64,000 bases of DNA from Sapria himalayana (Eukaryota; Streptophyta; Magnoliopsida; Malpighiales; Rafflesiaceae). Every line of letters begins with the position of its first letter. Position 1 is the stretch's first letter. Under the pieces are notes generated by a model, which was not told the origin of the DNA, searched no databases, and saw only the letters and a list, made by a program, of their open reading frames with translations. The translations under genes and the position numbers were made by a program. The DNA is taken from NCBI GenBank assembly GCA_029783825.1, contig JAREIK010001723.1:1065371-1129370 (forward strand). Direction: 5' to 3'. This document shows positions 25,142 through 36,794 of the stretch, piece by piece.

Positions 25142-28128
25142 TTTGTAACTAAATACTAATACATAATTTTAAAATATGTATGTTAAAGTTTTTTGTAGTT
25201 TTTTATATTCTAAATACAAATTTACAAAATTTCGAATAGATTCTAATTAGAGTGAAATTAATTTTAATTTGGTTTGTATTATCAAGTTAATAATATGATG
25301 TATATATCTAATATGAAAAATTTTTAATCAAGTAATTTTTTTTAATAATTATAAATAATTTTTGTCACATTATTATTTATAATATCCTCAAAATAATAAA
25401 TAATTTATTATAAACGTCATGTTAATTTAAAGAAGTCATGAAATAGTCACTTGATAGAATTATCATGAGTGAAATATTTGATGACATTTAATAAATTTTT
25501 TTAGTATCCAATTTGAATCAGCAAGATTGATAGTGAAACATATGAATAATATAATTTTTTTGAGTATTTTATATATTTGAAATTAACATAATATCACGAT
25601 GATTTTTAAGTTGTTTAATAATTGAATTTAATAAAATTTAAAATTTTTTATGATATTATTTTATTATGTTGGTTTATGAATCATATAATAAGCAAGTTGA
25701 ATATATTTTTGAATAATATATATGAACTTATGATCTCTTATTTAAATAGAAGATTCATACTAATAATTAATTTACTTATATTTTCTTACAATTTAGTGGC
25801 CGCATACGATGATGATTTGTAAAATTAAATTATATTCTATTTTAGTGATATTAATTGAATTTATCTAGGTACTATTTTTATGTGTAAAATTAAATTAGTG
25901 GTTGCATACGAAGATAATTAGTAAAATATGATACTTTAATATATCATATATTTAATATATTATATAAAATATCATCTAAGATATCATACCTCATTACTAC
26001 GTTTGTTGGTATATGTTTTTTATAATATTTATCTTGGGTTGAGTTTTATTTAATTCATCAATTTTTATAATTATATTATAGTAAGTTCATTCACATAAAA
26101 GTTAGTCTATTAAGTTAAATTTTTTATTATTATGAAGAAGCTTAGGAGATAAATAAAATGAGGTTAAGGTTTCTAAATATAAATCTTGAAAAACTAAAAC
26201 TCATTTTTGTTTTGTTCACTAGGATTTATTTAAATTTTACTAGAAAATAAATGGATCAATATTAGATACATGCTTGAACAAGTAATCATCATAAATAAAA
26301 ATAAAAATAAAAATACATGATTCTTGGCTAATAATGTAAATCACATACTAATAAAAGCTTCGACAATGCGGTTTGCATAGTTGCGTCATACCTGAGATAA
26401 ATGAAAAAGTGAAATTAAAAAATTTACCAATATATTTCAAGCTTGGAATTTAGACTAGCGAAGCCATATTTTTATGAAAATAAATGTTACTTTTTTGTAT
26501 TTATATATTTCAAAGACTATTATGTTGCAACGTAATAGTCAACCAATGCAATGCCTATAAACCAAATTTTGTTAATAACTCATGGGTTCAATCAAGTCAA
26601 GATTTGTGGTGGATAGTGCCAATCCAATCTAGCATATTTTTATTAAATTCTACAAGTAGAAGGTCTAGAGATAATATATAAAAAATCATTTAAATTGAAT
26701 TGTCATTAATTTAATTCAATTAATAAATATCTATAATTTTAATATATGAAGTTAAATAAGTATTGAATAACAAATAACAAATAACTTGATTTGCTTAGAA
26801 TAAGTAAGGGTGTGCAATTATAATTGTATAATGATATAAAATAAAATTAATATGAATTATGATATAAATAATTCACATTAGGAGTCTAAGATCTTATTTG
26901 TATTAGTGCTCTTTTTGTAGTATAATTTAGTATCATACGAAATATTAAGAGTTATAGTTAAAATTTTGGTTTGTTTATTTTTGTGTCTAAATAAAATTAG
27001 GATAATTAATTTAATAATATCAAATTAATTAATTGGTTATATATACATAATAAATTAAATTGAATCTTTAATATAATTGAAATAAATAATAATAAGGGCA
27101 CATATCACATCACTAAAGTAATGTGAAATATGTTTTATTTATTATTTTTTTATTAAATACATTTTATAAAAAATTGGCAAGCAGATGCACATCCCATGAC
27201 TACTGTGCATCTTCTTCCTCGCGATGAATGAAGGAGCAGGTGACATAGGTGACAGTTTTGATTTGCTGCAATTTCATGAATAGTTAAGTTATGCACTAAA
27301 TCTTTCAGTTCTGATCTTTGTCTAACAAGATAAATTATAAAATAAATATATTTATACTCAATATCATCAAAATAAATGTTAACTCCAACACAATCCGGGC
27401 ACATTTCGAGATGGGATGGTACCCATGTCAAATTCTGCCAAGGTTCAGGCAGAATACATGCCTATTCCAGCTTGTGCTGGCTTACACCACTCAAAAGACA
27501 GGCCTATCATGATAAGCCCACCATTTGTGGATCTTGCCTTGTGCTGGGCAGGGTCGCATAACCTGTTTGATATCTTTAGTCTTGTTATATATGGTCGCAT
27601 GAAATGAAAAAAAGTAGCTAAAAATTATATGTTTTCTAAAAGTTTAATCAACTGGTTGAAACCATTCAGAAGATAAAATGTGTTTGTATGAAAAAAAATG
27701 TGATTAAAGGTCATATGATGATTTTAAAGTATTTTTCTTTCAAGATCATTGTTGTTTAGTAACTTGCATTTGTGAGTTCCTTAATGGGTGTCTCATGTGA
27801 TTCTTGATTTCTCACAATCAGTTCCCTGCAAGAAGTCTTTTCTACCTCTTGGCTCTTATCTTTGTCAAGAATCATGATGAGCCCAATGGTAATGGATCTG
27901 AAAATATAATAATGCTAAATGCACTCCTATGTGTTTTGGGAACCAATTTAGACACATTGTAATATTTTTCTAACATTTTTTCTTTATCAGTGATGCATCT
28001 CGCTTATTTGTTATTTCCACATGTCTGTGTTACTTGCTCTGTATTCTTTTTGTTCTTGCAATGAACTATACTTTACCAGAGTCCAGTGACTCTTCTTTGA
28101 TACATTTTCTATTTTTGAAAATGTTTAG
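25142..28128. other. AT-rich sequence upstream of first visible exon
   Basis: Probably part of another long intron of the + strand gene, because the first visible exon needs an upstream exon that is not found here. Weak minus-strand hAT traces occur at 25200-25500 (compare 22200-22500). A GC-rich hAT-like trace lies at 27376-27575, ending CTGTTTGATATCTTTAG. No other gene was seen. Confidence 0.4.
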
Positions 28129-28168
28129 GGAACCAGGCTTGGTAGTTCGGATCCAAAAGGGTGTTTCA
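28129..28168 (+). CDS. UAP: UDP-GlcNAc pyrophosphorylase, exon (GTRLG motif)
   Basis: A 40-nt exon reading GTRLGSSDPKGCF plus the first base of a serine codon. It holds the nucleotide-binding signature of UDP-N-acetylglucosamine pyrophosphorylase, which makes UDP-GlcNAc and pyrophosphate from UTP and GlcNAc-1-phosphate in the cytosol. Acceptor ATGTTTAG precedes it and donor GTAAGT follows. The split serine codon (A, then GT at 45051) joins exactly with the next exon. In known plant and animal homologues this stretch follows the residues SGGQ or AGGQ and leads into GLPSGKS, as it does here. The preceding exon was not found in the window. Confidence 0.88.
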
Positions 28169-28860
28169 GTAAGTTTTTGTGTTTCTCTTATTTGTAAAGA
28201 TGTTTGCTTAGTTGCTTTAATGATGCTTAAAATACATTACCATGCCTTCAAACAATTTGCAAACATGATTTATGATTCTGTAGCATATCTAGAATGTGTC
28301 GTTGAAATGCTGGGTTGCATGTGCACACCGCTGATTTAAAATTGAAAACAAATCAGCAGTGGTTTTTTTGGGCATGTGACATGCTGAGCTGCCATCCCAC
28401 AGTGCATATAGCATGTATGGTCATATTCTTAATTTATGATTTATTCATTTAGTATTCCTGTCAAGTTTTTTTAAAAAATATAGTTGTACTCGTACATTGT
28501 TGACATACTTGTATGTATCATTTCTAGATAGTTTTGGCTCATTCATTCCTTCAGTCCATTGTTGATATTCTTCAATGTTTATGTAAATTTGTTTCTCTAA
28601 TTAGCTACGTGTAAAAGAGAAATTTGTAGACATTACGATGTGGATCAATTGGTGAATTTTAATTTCTGACCCAAATTGAGTTGGATAGCGTGAATTGGTC
28701 CTAGTCGACCCCATTCAATTTGGTGTTTTTGATATTATTTTTCTTGTTGTTTATGCAATTTGTTCTCTTGGATTGGGTATCTTACTGCATTATTCATATG
28801 TAGGGATTTTTTTTTTGCTTACTATAATATATTTTGGGTGTATTTATTTTTTTAAATATC

Positions 28861-29319
28861 ACTTTTCATAAGGGAATATTGTCATGATATCTTGGGCAAG
28901 TTTTTCTTAGATATTCTAAAACCCAAGATGAAAACAAATGTTATTCTCTTTAATCATAACAATTAAGGAGTTAATAACATCATTTATAATCATTTTCTCT
29001 TAGTGTCTTTTATGAGTTAATTGAATAAATCGAATAGAATTAAGTATATTTATGTCAAAAAAAAAAGTTTTTTTTAAGCAATAAAAATAAGGGAGATTAT
29101 TTTTGTAATTTCAAAAGTCTAGTCATTTATTTTGACAATTAATCCTTCTTTATTTATGTCATTAGAATGTAATCATAGTCAATTAATTAAACTTCTAGAG
29201 TTATGTGATATAATATTATAAACTTTGATCTATTGATTCTTATTCTTTTGTTATGTATATTTACTTTTTTTAATAGTTTTATATCTATATGATGCATTAA
29301 CAACTAATCCAATATCTAT

Positions 29320-29353
<34 letters not shown>

Positions 29354-29944
29354 ATTTTGTTTTGTAGAATGAAATATTGTAGGATGATTTATTTTGTGGC
29401 TGAGAAGGATGAAAGTGAAACATGTTTGTTGTACTGATTGACACACTTCCTAAATGTTTAAATATTATTGACCAAATTTTTTGTCCACTATCAGCTTGAA
29501 CATCAATGGTTGATGAATTGGGACTTTTGGAGTCTAGTGGGAAGGGAGACATCTTTTGTTTATGAGTTATGTTATTTTATTAAATTATACTAAAGATTAC
29601 TATTTGACTTGTCAATCTCTTAGTAATCGATATCATTTCCATTTAATTCTTTGTCATTTGAGGACCAGACTTTTACATGATAATTATTATTATTTTATCA
29701 TTATTAATAATTTTTTTAGATTTATTTGGTCGTGTTTATAAGGAGAATTTAATTTTTTTCAACTTTATCTATTTTTATAAAATGATTAATACTAATTTTT
29801 AAAAATAATTGTTCATTTGATTTTGTTTATCGAATAATTTATTTTTAATATAAATGTTGTTAAAGAGTTTTTAGTTAAATATATATGTTATAGTTTTTAA
29901 TTTTAATTTGTTTTTAGGTTATTTTTTTAAAATTTATTTTATTA
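28861..29944. other. AT-rich intron sequence with poly-T tract
   Basis: No gene recognised. A run of 32 T residues lies at 29321-29352, possibly the tail of a retroposed sequence in minus orientation, but no body of such an element could be identified. Confidence 0.4.
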
Positions 29945-31340
29945 ATGATGAGAGCACTTAATTTGTGAGCTGCTATAATCTGTTGATCATTATACAAAGA
30001 CACTACATATATGTTATTGACATGTGTTTTCTATTGTAGTTTTGCATTTTTTATGAATTGATTTTTAACATGGTATGAGAGATAAACTTGAGGAAGAGAT
30101 ATTAAATCCTAGGATTCCTAGAGAGAGACATGCATTATAATAGCACATTGCATGTATGCTTAATCATGTAATAGTACATGCTTGTGCATTGTAGGTCCAC
30201 CAAATGCACCTGCTATGCATATAAAGTGCAAAACAAGCACAAATAGAGGAAATTTGCACAATAGTGGAACAAAAATTGTGCAAGAGTAAGCGTAAAATTG
30301 TGGTCGTAATTGGCTCACCACAACATAGGGGTAACATTTCTGTTTTGTGTGCTAAAATTGCATGCATAAAGTGCACAAGAAAAAGAAAAGAAGGCAAAAT
30401 ATGTCTGGTATTAATTGTTATGTCAGTATACAAATATGTGAAATTCTTCATATAATTAATTTATTATAGAAAGAAAAGACATACCACAAAGGGATATTAA
30501 CAATTATTTTCATAGAGGGGCTAAAACACTATAAGGTATTGAGGGAAATATTTTTATTACTGAAGTTATTCATGAGTTCTCATATAATTCGTTTATCGTG
30601 ACTCTTATTATAGATGAGTATACAATACTTCTCTAATACAATAACAAATAATTTTTATTTTTTTAGGTATTATTAGTTTAATCATTTATTTTTTTATTTT
30701 ATATTCCTGAATTATCGATACATGGTAATATGCATATTATTAGTCATCATTTTCTTTGTTATTTTTCTTTTCTTATTATTTGAGTATTGTGGTAGTTAAT
30801 GACAACCTCTCAAAAGGTATGAAAATATTTAATTTGATTCTCTGTTCCTTTAATGTATTTTGTTTATCTTTGATTATTTCGTTTATTTTTTTTGTCAATT
30901 AATTTTCTAAATAATTTAATTTTGATTTTTTTTTCTTCAATGGATGTTTGTTTGCATTATCAAAAGATTTTGATGAATGCTTTTGAGATTGAGCACAATA
31001 AATTTTATATTTTTTATTTTATAATAGGAGCGCTCACTAGGAATTTGAGTATGTTTGCTCTTTTGCCTGTTTATTGTTGTATTGTTCATCTATTATTATA
31101 TTAATTGAGAATAATTTTATCTTAGTCTTAGAGGTATTACTACCTTGGAATATTTAGTATATTAGTTAGGAAAACATATTAGACTTTGTCATTTTTAATA
31201 GACTAATGTGAGTAAGGATTCATTCAATTTCATATACTCAAATATATGAAGATCCTGTAGAGATGAGACCTGAGAAAAAATTAGGTAGTTTATTATTCTT
31301 ATTAATGATTATTTATGATTTACATAAGTATTTTTTTTTA
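29945..31340 (+). mobile_element. Copia remnant A1 (short-LTR family)
   Basis: A primer-binding-like site TGGTATGAGAGA lies at 30071-30082 just after a possible short LTR ending AACA. Downstream at 30940-31340 degraded translation follows the order found in copia polyproteins: the segment before the integrase (CLHYQKILMN, where the family has CxFQDLxTKK), then a stretch like CxLGKHxRxSF, and finally VVYYSY-LFMIYISI, which corresponds to the integrase start YFVTFIDDYSRxTWxY. Many stops are present. The same arrangement occurs at 45512-47760 and 60553-62990. Confidence 0.55.
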
Positions 31341-31492
31341 TTTGATTTGATATACTTATTATATGTATTTTTCTATTTTTAGTCATTCAATAAAATAAAA
31401 AAAACTTATTTAATAAAAATATAAAAAATAAGAAGTTTTAATATATTAAAGTATTTGCTAGACAACTTCAATATTTACTATATGAATCATTG

Positions 31493-32055
31493 GAGGTATC
31501 ATCAAATTGGTCATGCCATCATGACTTAAATTTTGGTGGCCTACTTGGACTACTATGTCATGCTGGACATAACACGAAATAGGTGCTTGTGCAATGTCAT
31601 GTCAGTAGGATCACATCGTTGGTCAGCCCAATATGTCCCAACAACATGCATTTTTGAATTGGTCATATCAAGTTGGATCGGGTCATGCAGGTCTAAGCAG
31701 CCCAAGCATAAAGGTATCAAACGGGTTGTGCCGTGCCAGCATAATCTATTTTTTTAGGCTCTTTCGGGCCATGGTTTTGTGTCAGACACGACATGACATT
31801 TATTATGGGTCATTTGTGCCATGTCGACATGGTTCTAAATAGGGTAACATGGTTTATTGGCATTGTTTTTGGTGTGGGTAGTGCTGGATCATGTCGTGCT
31901 ATGCCATGTCTCCTGTGACAAAAAATTTGGCCTGACATGGTTTATTGGCTCAAGCCATGCCGTGGGTTGGTCCACAACATGTTCATGTATGATTTTGAAT
32001 CATGTCATGCCATGAACTGTGTACGGACTGCTTGACTCAATTGACATCTCTATAT
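31493..32055. mobile_element. GC-rich hAT-like remnant
   Basis: It contains a terminal-repeat-like start TAAAGGTATCAAACGGG near 31710 and an end CAATTGACATCTCTA near 32053. Between them are CATGCC/GGCATG-rich words. Another GC-rich half lies left of 31710. Target duplications are weak. Probably one decayed element inserted next to or into another. Confidence 0.5.
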
Positions 32056-32689
32056 TAGCACGACACAACTACTGAGTAATCTAGTGCTCAGTGGCAATGT
32101 CCAAGGGCTTTAGACCCATTGATTAGTACCCATTTGGATTGGCACCGCCTAGTAATGGCAATAGTAGTGCATTGTGTATTTGCAACACTTGCACTGTAGG
32201 TTGCAGCTACACTCTTGTAGACAACACTACAATGACTGGTTTTTGTAGGGTATGGCTGACATTGACTTTGCTATACATCATCTTTTATTTTTTAGTTCTA
32301 ACATTTAAATAAATTTATTTTTTGAAAATATGATTATTAAAATTAAACTGCACTGTAATGTAAATTAAAATGAATAAAATTTATAAGACTATAATTTAAT
32401 AAAAAATATACATGTGTTTCATTTTAAAACATAAATTTAAAAAGTTTAAAATTTTAAAAAATGGGCACATCGACAAAAATAAATACGCATTACATGTCAG
32501 TCCTTCGAGTGACTTGGTTGAGTCTAATATCCATAATCAGTCAGTATCAATAGGATGGTTTGAATTATCATATTTGATTTTGATGTTTGTGTTAGTCTCA
32601 ATATTTTTGATATCATTGCATGAATCATTATTCACCATCATTTTTTTTATTTTATTTTAAATATTTATCTTAGAATATTTTTAGTCTTT
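32056..32689. other. Intron sequence, nothing certain
   Basis: No gene. The part from 32450 on may already be decayed hAT sequence, but the match is too weak to claim. Confidence 0.35.
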
Positions 32690-34000
32690 TAAGCATGAAT
32701 ATATTTTTATGATATTTGATTATAGTTTAGATTTTCTATATGAAATAATATTAATAGTCACAGAAAAAATAATTTTAGATACTTTGTTAGATATTGGAGG
32801 GATTAATAGATCATATAATATCATAGATAATACAAGATGTGTATTCGAATGATTTTCATTAATTCATTATATCTTAATTTTTTTAAGGTAATAGGCTAAA
32901 ATAATAATTGGTATACATGTACAAAGATAACTTGTTCTTATTTAATGAATTATTTCATTGTTAGTCCTCTTTCACTGAATAGAAAAGATATTATCTTTGA
33001 ATATGACATCTATATTTATATTTGAAGTTTCATTATACCTATTACATATAGTGTTGTAATATGTAAATATGTTAACTAATTTTTTATGAATCTAACTATC
33101 AAATTCTTTTGTTTGGTTCATGCATATCGATGTGTCTTTATATATAATGTATCTATTTTGCTTCAGCCATATAATTTATATAGAATATCAACAAAAAAAG
33201 TTGGAATGGAGGATCAATATTTTAAATACTATATTTTCATCCTAATAATCATGACCCTAAAATTAGGATGCTCTTTATATATGCTCAATATATTATTAAT
33301 GTTTCATATGCAGCTACGTGTAATATAAGTGGTGAAAGTGTACATAGATAAATATATTTTATTATATCATAAAATTTTTTTAGGAATTTAAAAAATGGAA
33401 TTTGTCTCTCAATATTAATTATCAATAATAAGTTTGCCATTCATATTATTGACATAATTAGATATCAATTATTAATAATTAAAATATGACTTCAATATTA
33501 TGTTAGTATAATTTTTATAGTGTCTTACATTTATTTAGAATCTTTTTTTAGGCCTGCCTACAAGTATACAATGTGAAACTCATGTTGTTTGTTAGGTATA
33601 CTAAAGTATTTTAATAAATTTTGTATGTTTTATAATATTATGGAAATAACTTATATTATTTTGTTATATTATCAGATTAATTAGATGGCACATAGGTCTC
33701 ACATTAAAAATATTAATTAATGATTATTTTCTAATAATTTTGATAAATATTTAATGATGATACTGTTACTTAGAACGTTATAAAATATAAGACTAAAAAT
33801 TATATTTTGAATAATGAATTTCCTAAAAGTTCTTGTTAGATAATTATTTGACAGGGCAATCATGAGGTGGGATTCTTTCAAAAATTAATAAATTTTTTTA
33901 TTTTGTTCACTTTAAATCCATGTAGTGGGGGAGGAGACAAACAAATAATGTGTCATCGTAATTATTCTAGATATTGATCATCATAGATATCACTCCATTA
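32690..34000 (-). pseudogene. Decayed hAT transposase, C-terminal two thirds
   Basis: The segment 32750-32870 matches 21360-21480 of hAT element 2 (the dimerisation region), and 33080-33400 matches 21750-22010. The left limit is uncertain. The similarity stops at about 34000 where a fresh terminal repeat begins. Stops and indels are frequent. Its state of decay is like that of 1-1056. Confidence 0.65.
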
Positions 34001-34004
34001 TATT

Positions 34005-35560
34005 TAGAGGTGTCAAATGAGTTGGACAAACTCGGCATGACACGGGGCACAACCTGATTGAGTTGTGCTTGGTTTGACATGACATAGTTCAGAATCATGC
34101 CTGGACCTTGATCATGTCGGCTTGAGGTACGGCTCATGTCGTGTTGGGTCAGAGGATGTCGTGCCTTGTGCTAGGCTAGGCATGACTCGCATGACTGACT
34201 CGTTGGCACAGTCCACCAACATGATAACCATGATATGGAACAATGGTTTGGGAAGCGGGCATGGTCCTTGGCCTGTACCCACCCTGCCTAATCTTGTTTT
34301 TTTTTTAAATTCATAATTAGTTTTTTTTTTTAATCTATCACATACAAATGGTGGGGTTTTTAATGAAATCCGCCATGTGTATGTGGCAGATCATTTTGGT
34401 TATCACGTGTATGTGGCAAATCATTTTGGTCACCATGTGTATATGGTGATAGGCATCGCGTGGTTGGCCCTGCAAGTGCCAGCTGCTAGGCATGGCTCAC
34501 GCCCCTATGCCCAATAGCCTTTTTGGTTTTCGGGCCTAACCCAATGCGTCAACTTTTACCTAGCCAAAAAAAATTTAAATATTTGATTTTTATTTAATTT
34601 TGGCCTTGGGAATTTTTTTCCAATAGCTATGACAGAATTTTGATGATTGTCAGCTTTTTTTTCCAATTTAATATTAAAAAAAATAATATAAAATTTTAAA
34701 ATATAATTTTTTATTGGAAAAGAATTATAAATATAGATTATGAGATTGAAAATTTTCATTCTCATTTGTTCTCATTCTCAACTCTCTCTTTTCTATCTTC
34801 TCTTCTACTTTATGATATGTTCTTTTGTTATGTTTTTGTTTTTCTATTCTTCTATTCTGTCTCTACTCTTATGCTTTCTGTTCTATCTCAATTCTTTATT
34901 TTTTTTAGTTTAAACTTTAAAACATTAAGTATTAAAGCTTAAACACTAGATTTTTTTTATAAAGTTTAAAGAAATAGAAAGTATGAATTTTCCCTGGTGT
35001 TCTATTACTTGTTGCTGCGAGGTGTGGGCTATTGCTTTATCTCTTTCCTCTCTAGAATCTGAGTTATTGTTTAAATATACATAAATTTTTTAAAACATAA
35101 ACTAAACTTCTATGTCGTCAATCCAACCGAGGGCCTCTATACGAGCATGCGAGCTCTGTTTTAGCCATTTCCAGGGTCGAACCAAGGACCTATGGAAGTC
35201 GGGGCTACCTCGTCCCCCTGGGCAACACAACAGTGTCTTGAGCTGCTCTTCACCCGAATCTGATCATCTATGTTTAATCTAATTCCCATCTCATCCCATT
35301 GATTGGCTTAGTAAATAACTAATAGTGAGTATAATAATAATGATATTAATATAAATTTACATATAAATAATAATGATAATACTACTAAAAAGTCCGAGGT
35401 TAAAATTATAATTTTTCTCATTACTTTGGCCCAAACTCATACATCAAAAATTTAAAAACTAGAAGAATATTTATAGTTTGAACTTATTTTAACATAATAA
35501 AAAATAAAAATATTAAGGGTATTGATGAAGAATTTATAATATAAATATTAAAAAAATATA
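34005..35560 (+). mobile_element. hAT 5' end fragment, opposite orientation
   Basis: It starts with TAGAGGTGTCAAATGAG at 34005, followed by a GC-rich tip to about 34560. The stretch 34740-34900 resembles the transposase leader of hAT element 1 (6300-6600). The stretch 35390-35545 resembles 6690-6840, just before the BED finger, with similarity ending there. The transposase proper is missing. It lies head to head with the minus-strand hAT piece that ends at 34000. A short tandem repeat with ATGTGTATGTGGCA units is at 34373-34445. Confidence 0.55.
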
Positions 35561-36227
35561 TATACACGTACATAGTTATCATTGGTCTGCCTGAGGTATG
35601 CTTAAAGCTCAGGTGCCATCACTCCCAGTGAAAATGCCTTATTTCAGGTGAGGGGCAAGGGTGTGAGGTACCAAAATTGGTCGACATTGTAGTGTTGAAA
35701 TTGGTCGACGCTGCAACGTCGAGAGAGGAAGAGCGCATGCATCAGTTGTCGGGAAAGGAATAGTGACAAAATTGGGTCGATTTTTTTTGGGTTAGTTTTT
35801 TTTTTGGGGGTTGATTTTTATTTTTTGATGAGATCTAACCCAAAACGACATAATTTTGGATTTGTTTTTAATTTTTTTTAAAAACAAAACACCCCAAAAT
35901 GGTGTTTTGGGGTACTAATTATTTTTAAAATCAAAACACCCAAAATGATGTTATTTTGAAATGCTCTATTTTTTAAAGACACCTCCAAAATAGTATCGTT
36001 TTGCGTATTTCAAACTTATCCCTATAAGAAATTTTCTTTTTCTCAAATTACACCCTAATATCATCAAAAAAATCTTTCAAAAATACATTTAAAGTTGGAT
36101 TGAAGAGGAAAGAAGAAGACCAAGACTTAAAGAGATATGTTTATTTTTTTCATATTTTTGTAGTGAATTTTTAATTAAAAAGTAGAGAAATAATTTCAAA
36201 TTTTTTTTTATTTTATAATGGGAAGAT
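35561..36227. other. Intron sequence with hairpin, no gene
   Basis: No gene. A perfect hairpin at 35892-35912 has arms CCCCAAAA and TTTTGGGG around a 5-nt loop. It lies among words such as CCAAAACGACATAATTTTGG, which recall subterminal repeats of plant DNA transposons. No element ends could be assigned. Confidence 0.4.
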
Positions 36228-36394
36228 TGTTAAGAATCATGAGATATTTTTATAATATCATCTGGTTTATTCCTTAGGATATTCTTAGAATATTCTTTGG
36301 TTTATTCTATTCTTTTGTATATATATAGGTGTCTCTATAGGTTGTAAAATTATCAATTCATTTTCATCAATTCATTCTCTTATATTTCTTCACA
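36228..36394 (+). repeat. 5' LTR of copia element 2 (167 bp)
   Basis: It starts TGTTAAGAATCATGAG and ends TTTCTTCACA, immediately followed by the primer-binding site TGGTATCGGAGG (36395-36406). A TATATATATAGG stretch inside may be the TATA region. The 3' LTR is missing because the element is cut at 40098. Confidence 0.8.
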
Positions 36395-36406
36395 TGGTAT
36401 CGGAGG

Positions 36407-36794
36407 GATTATGGTTAGAATAGTTCAAAATATAATATTTTTTTTGGAGAGATTTTTTTTTTACAGTGCGCCGTACCTACTGCCTCTCTCCGGCGAAATT
36501 TTTCGGCCACCAACCCCACCAACATGAGCGCACCTCGCCGATGACCACCGTTGTCCAAGGCCGTCACCGGAAACCTCCACACGCGCCCCCATCCGCCCCC
36601 TGAAGCGGTTGCCAGATTTGCACGTGCCGGTCACCTTCCCGGCGCGTGACGGCGCATCAACAGTTTCAGCACCTCCGGCCGACCACCACCTAAATCGTCT
36701 CTGCCCCAGGAATCCAGATCTAACCTCCAATCTTCGATCCAACAACCCTAACTTGGTATTTTGACGCTTAATCATAACTGAATCTACTTCCAAG
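36407..36794 (+). other. GC-rich leader of copia element 2
   Basis: The untranslated leader between primer-binding site and gag. The part 36467-36760 is strikingly rich in C and G (many CACC, CGCC and CCGG words) compared with the AT-rich surroundings. A long minus-strand open frame over it reflects that composition. Its origin is unknown. Confidence 0.5.

Noticed and set aside
27205..27250. A possible upstream UAP exon ending GGAGCAG/GT
   Set aside because: The reading gives no SGGQ-like residues and contains a stop before the donor.
28034..28339. A 101-codon open frame overlapping the first exon
   Set aside because: It is in a different frame from the true exon (28129-28168), has no recognisable domain and crosses good splice sites.
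29321..29352. A poly-T tract as proof of a LINE or processed pseudogene
   Set aside because: No coding body or target duplication was found beside it.
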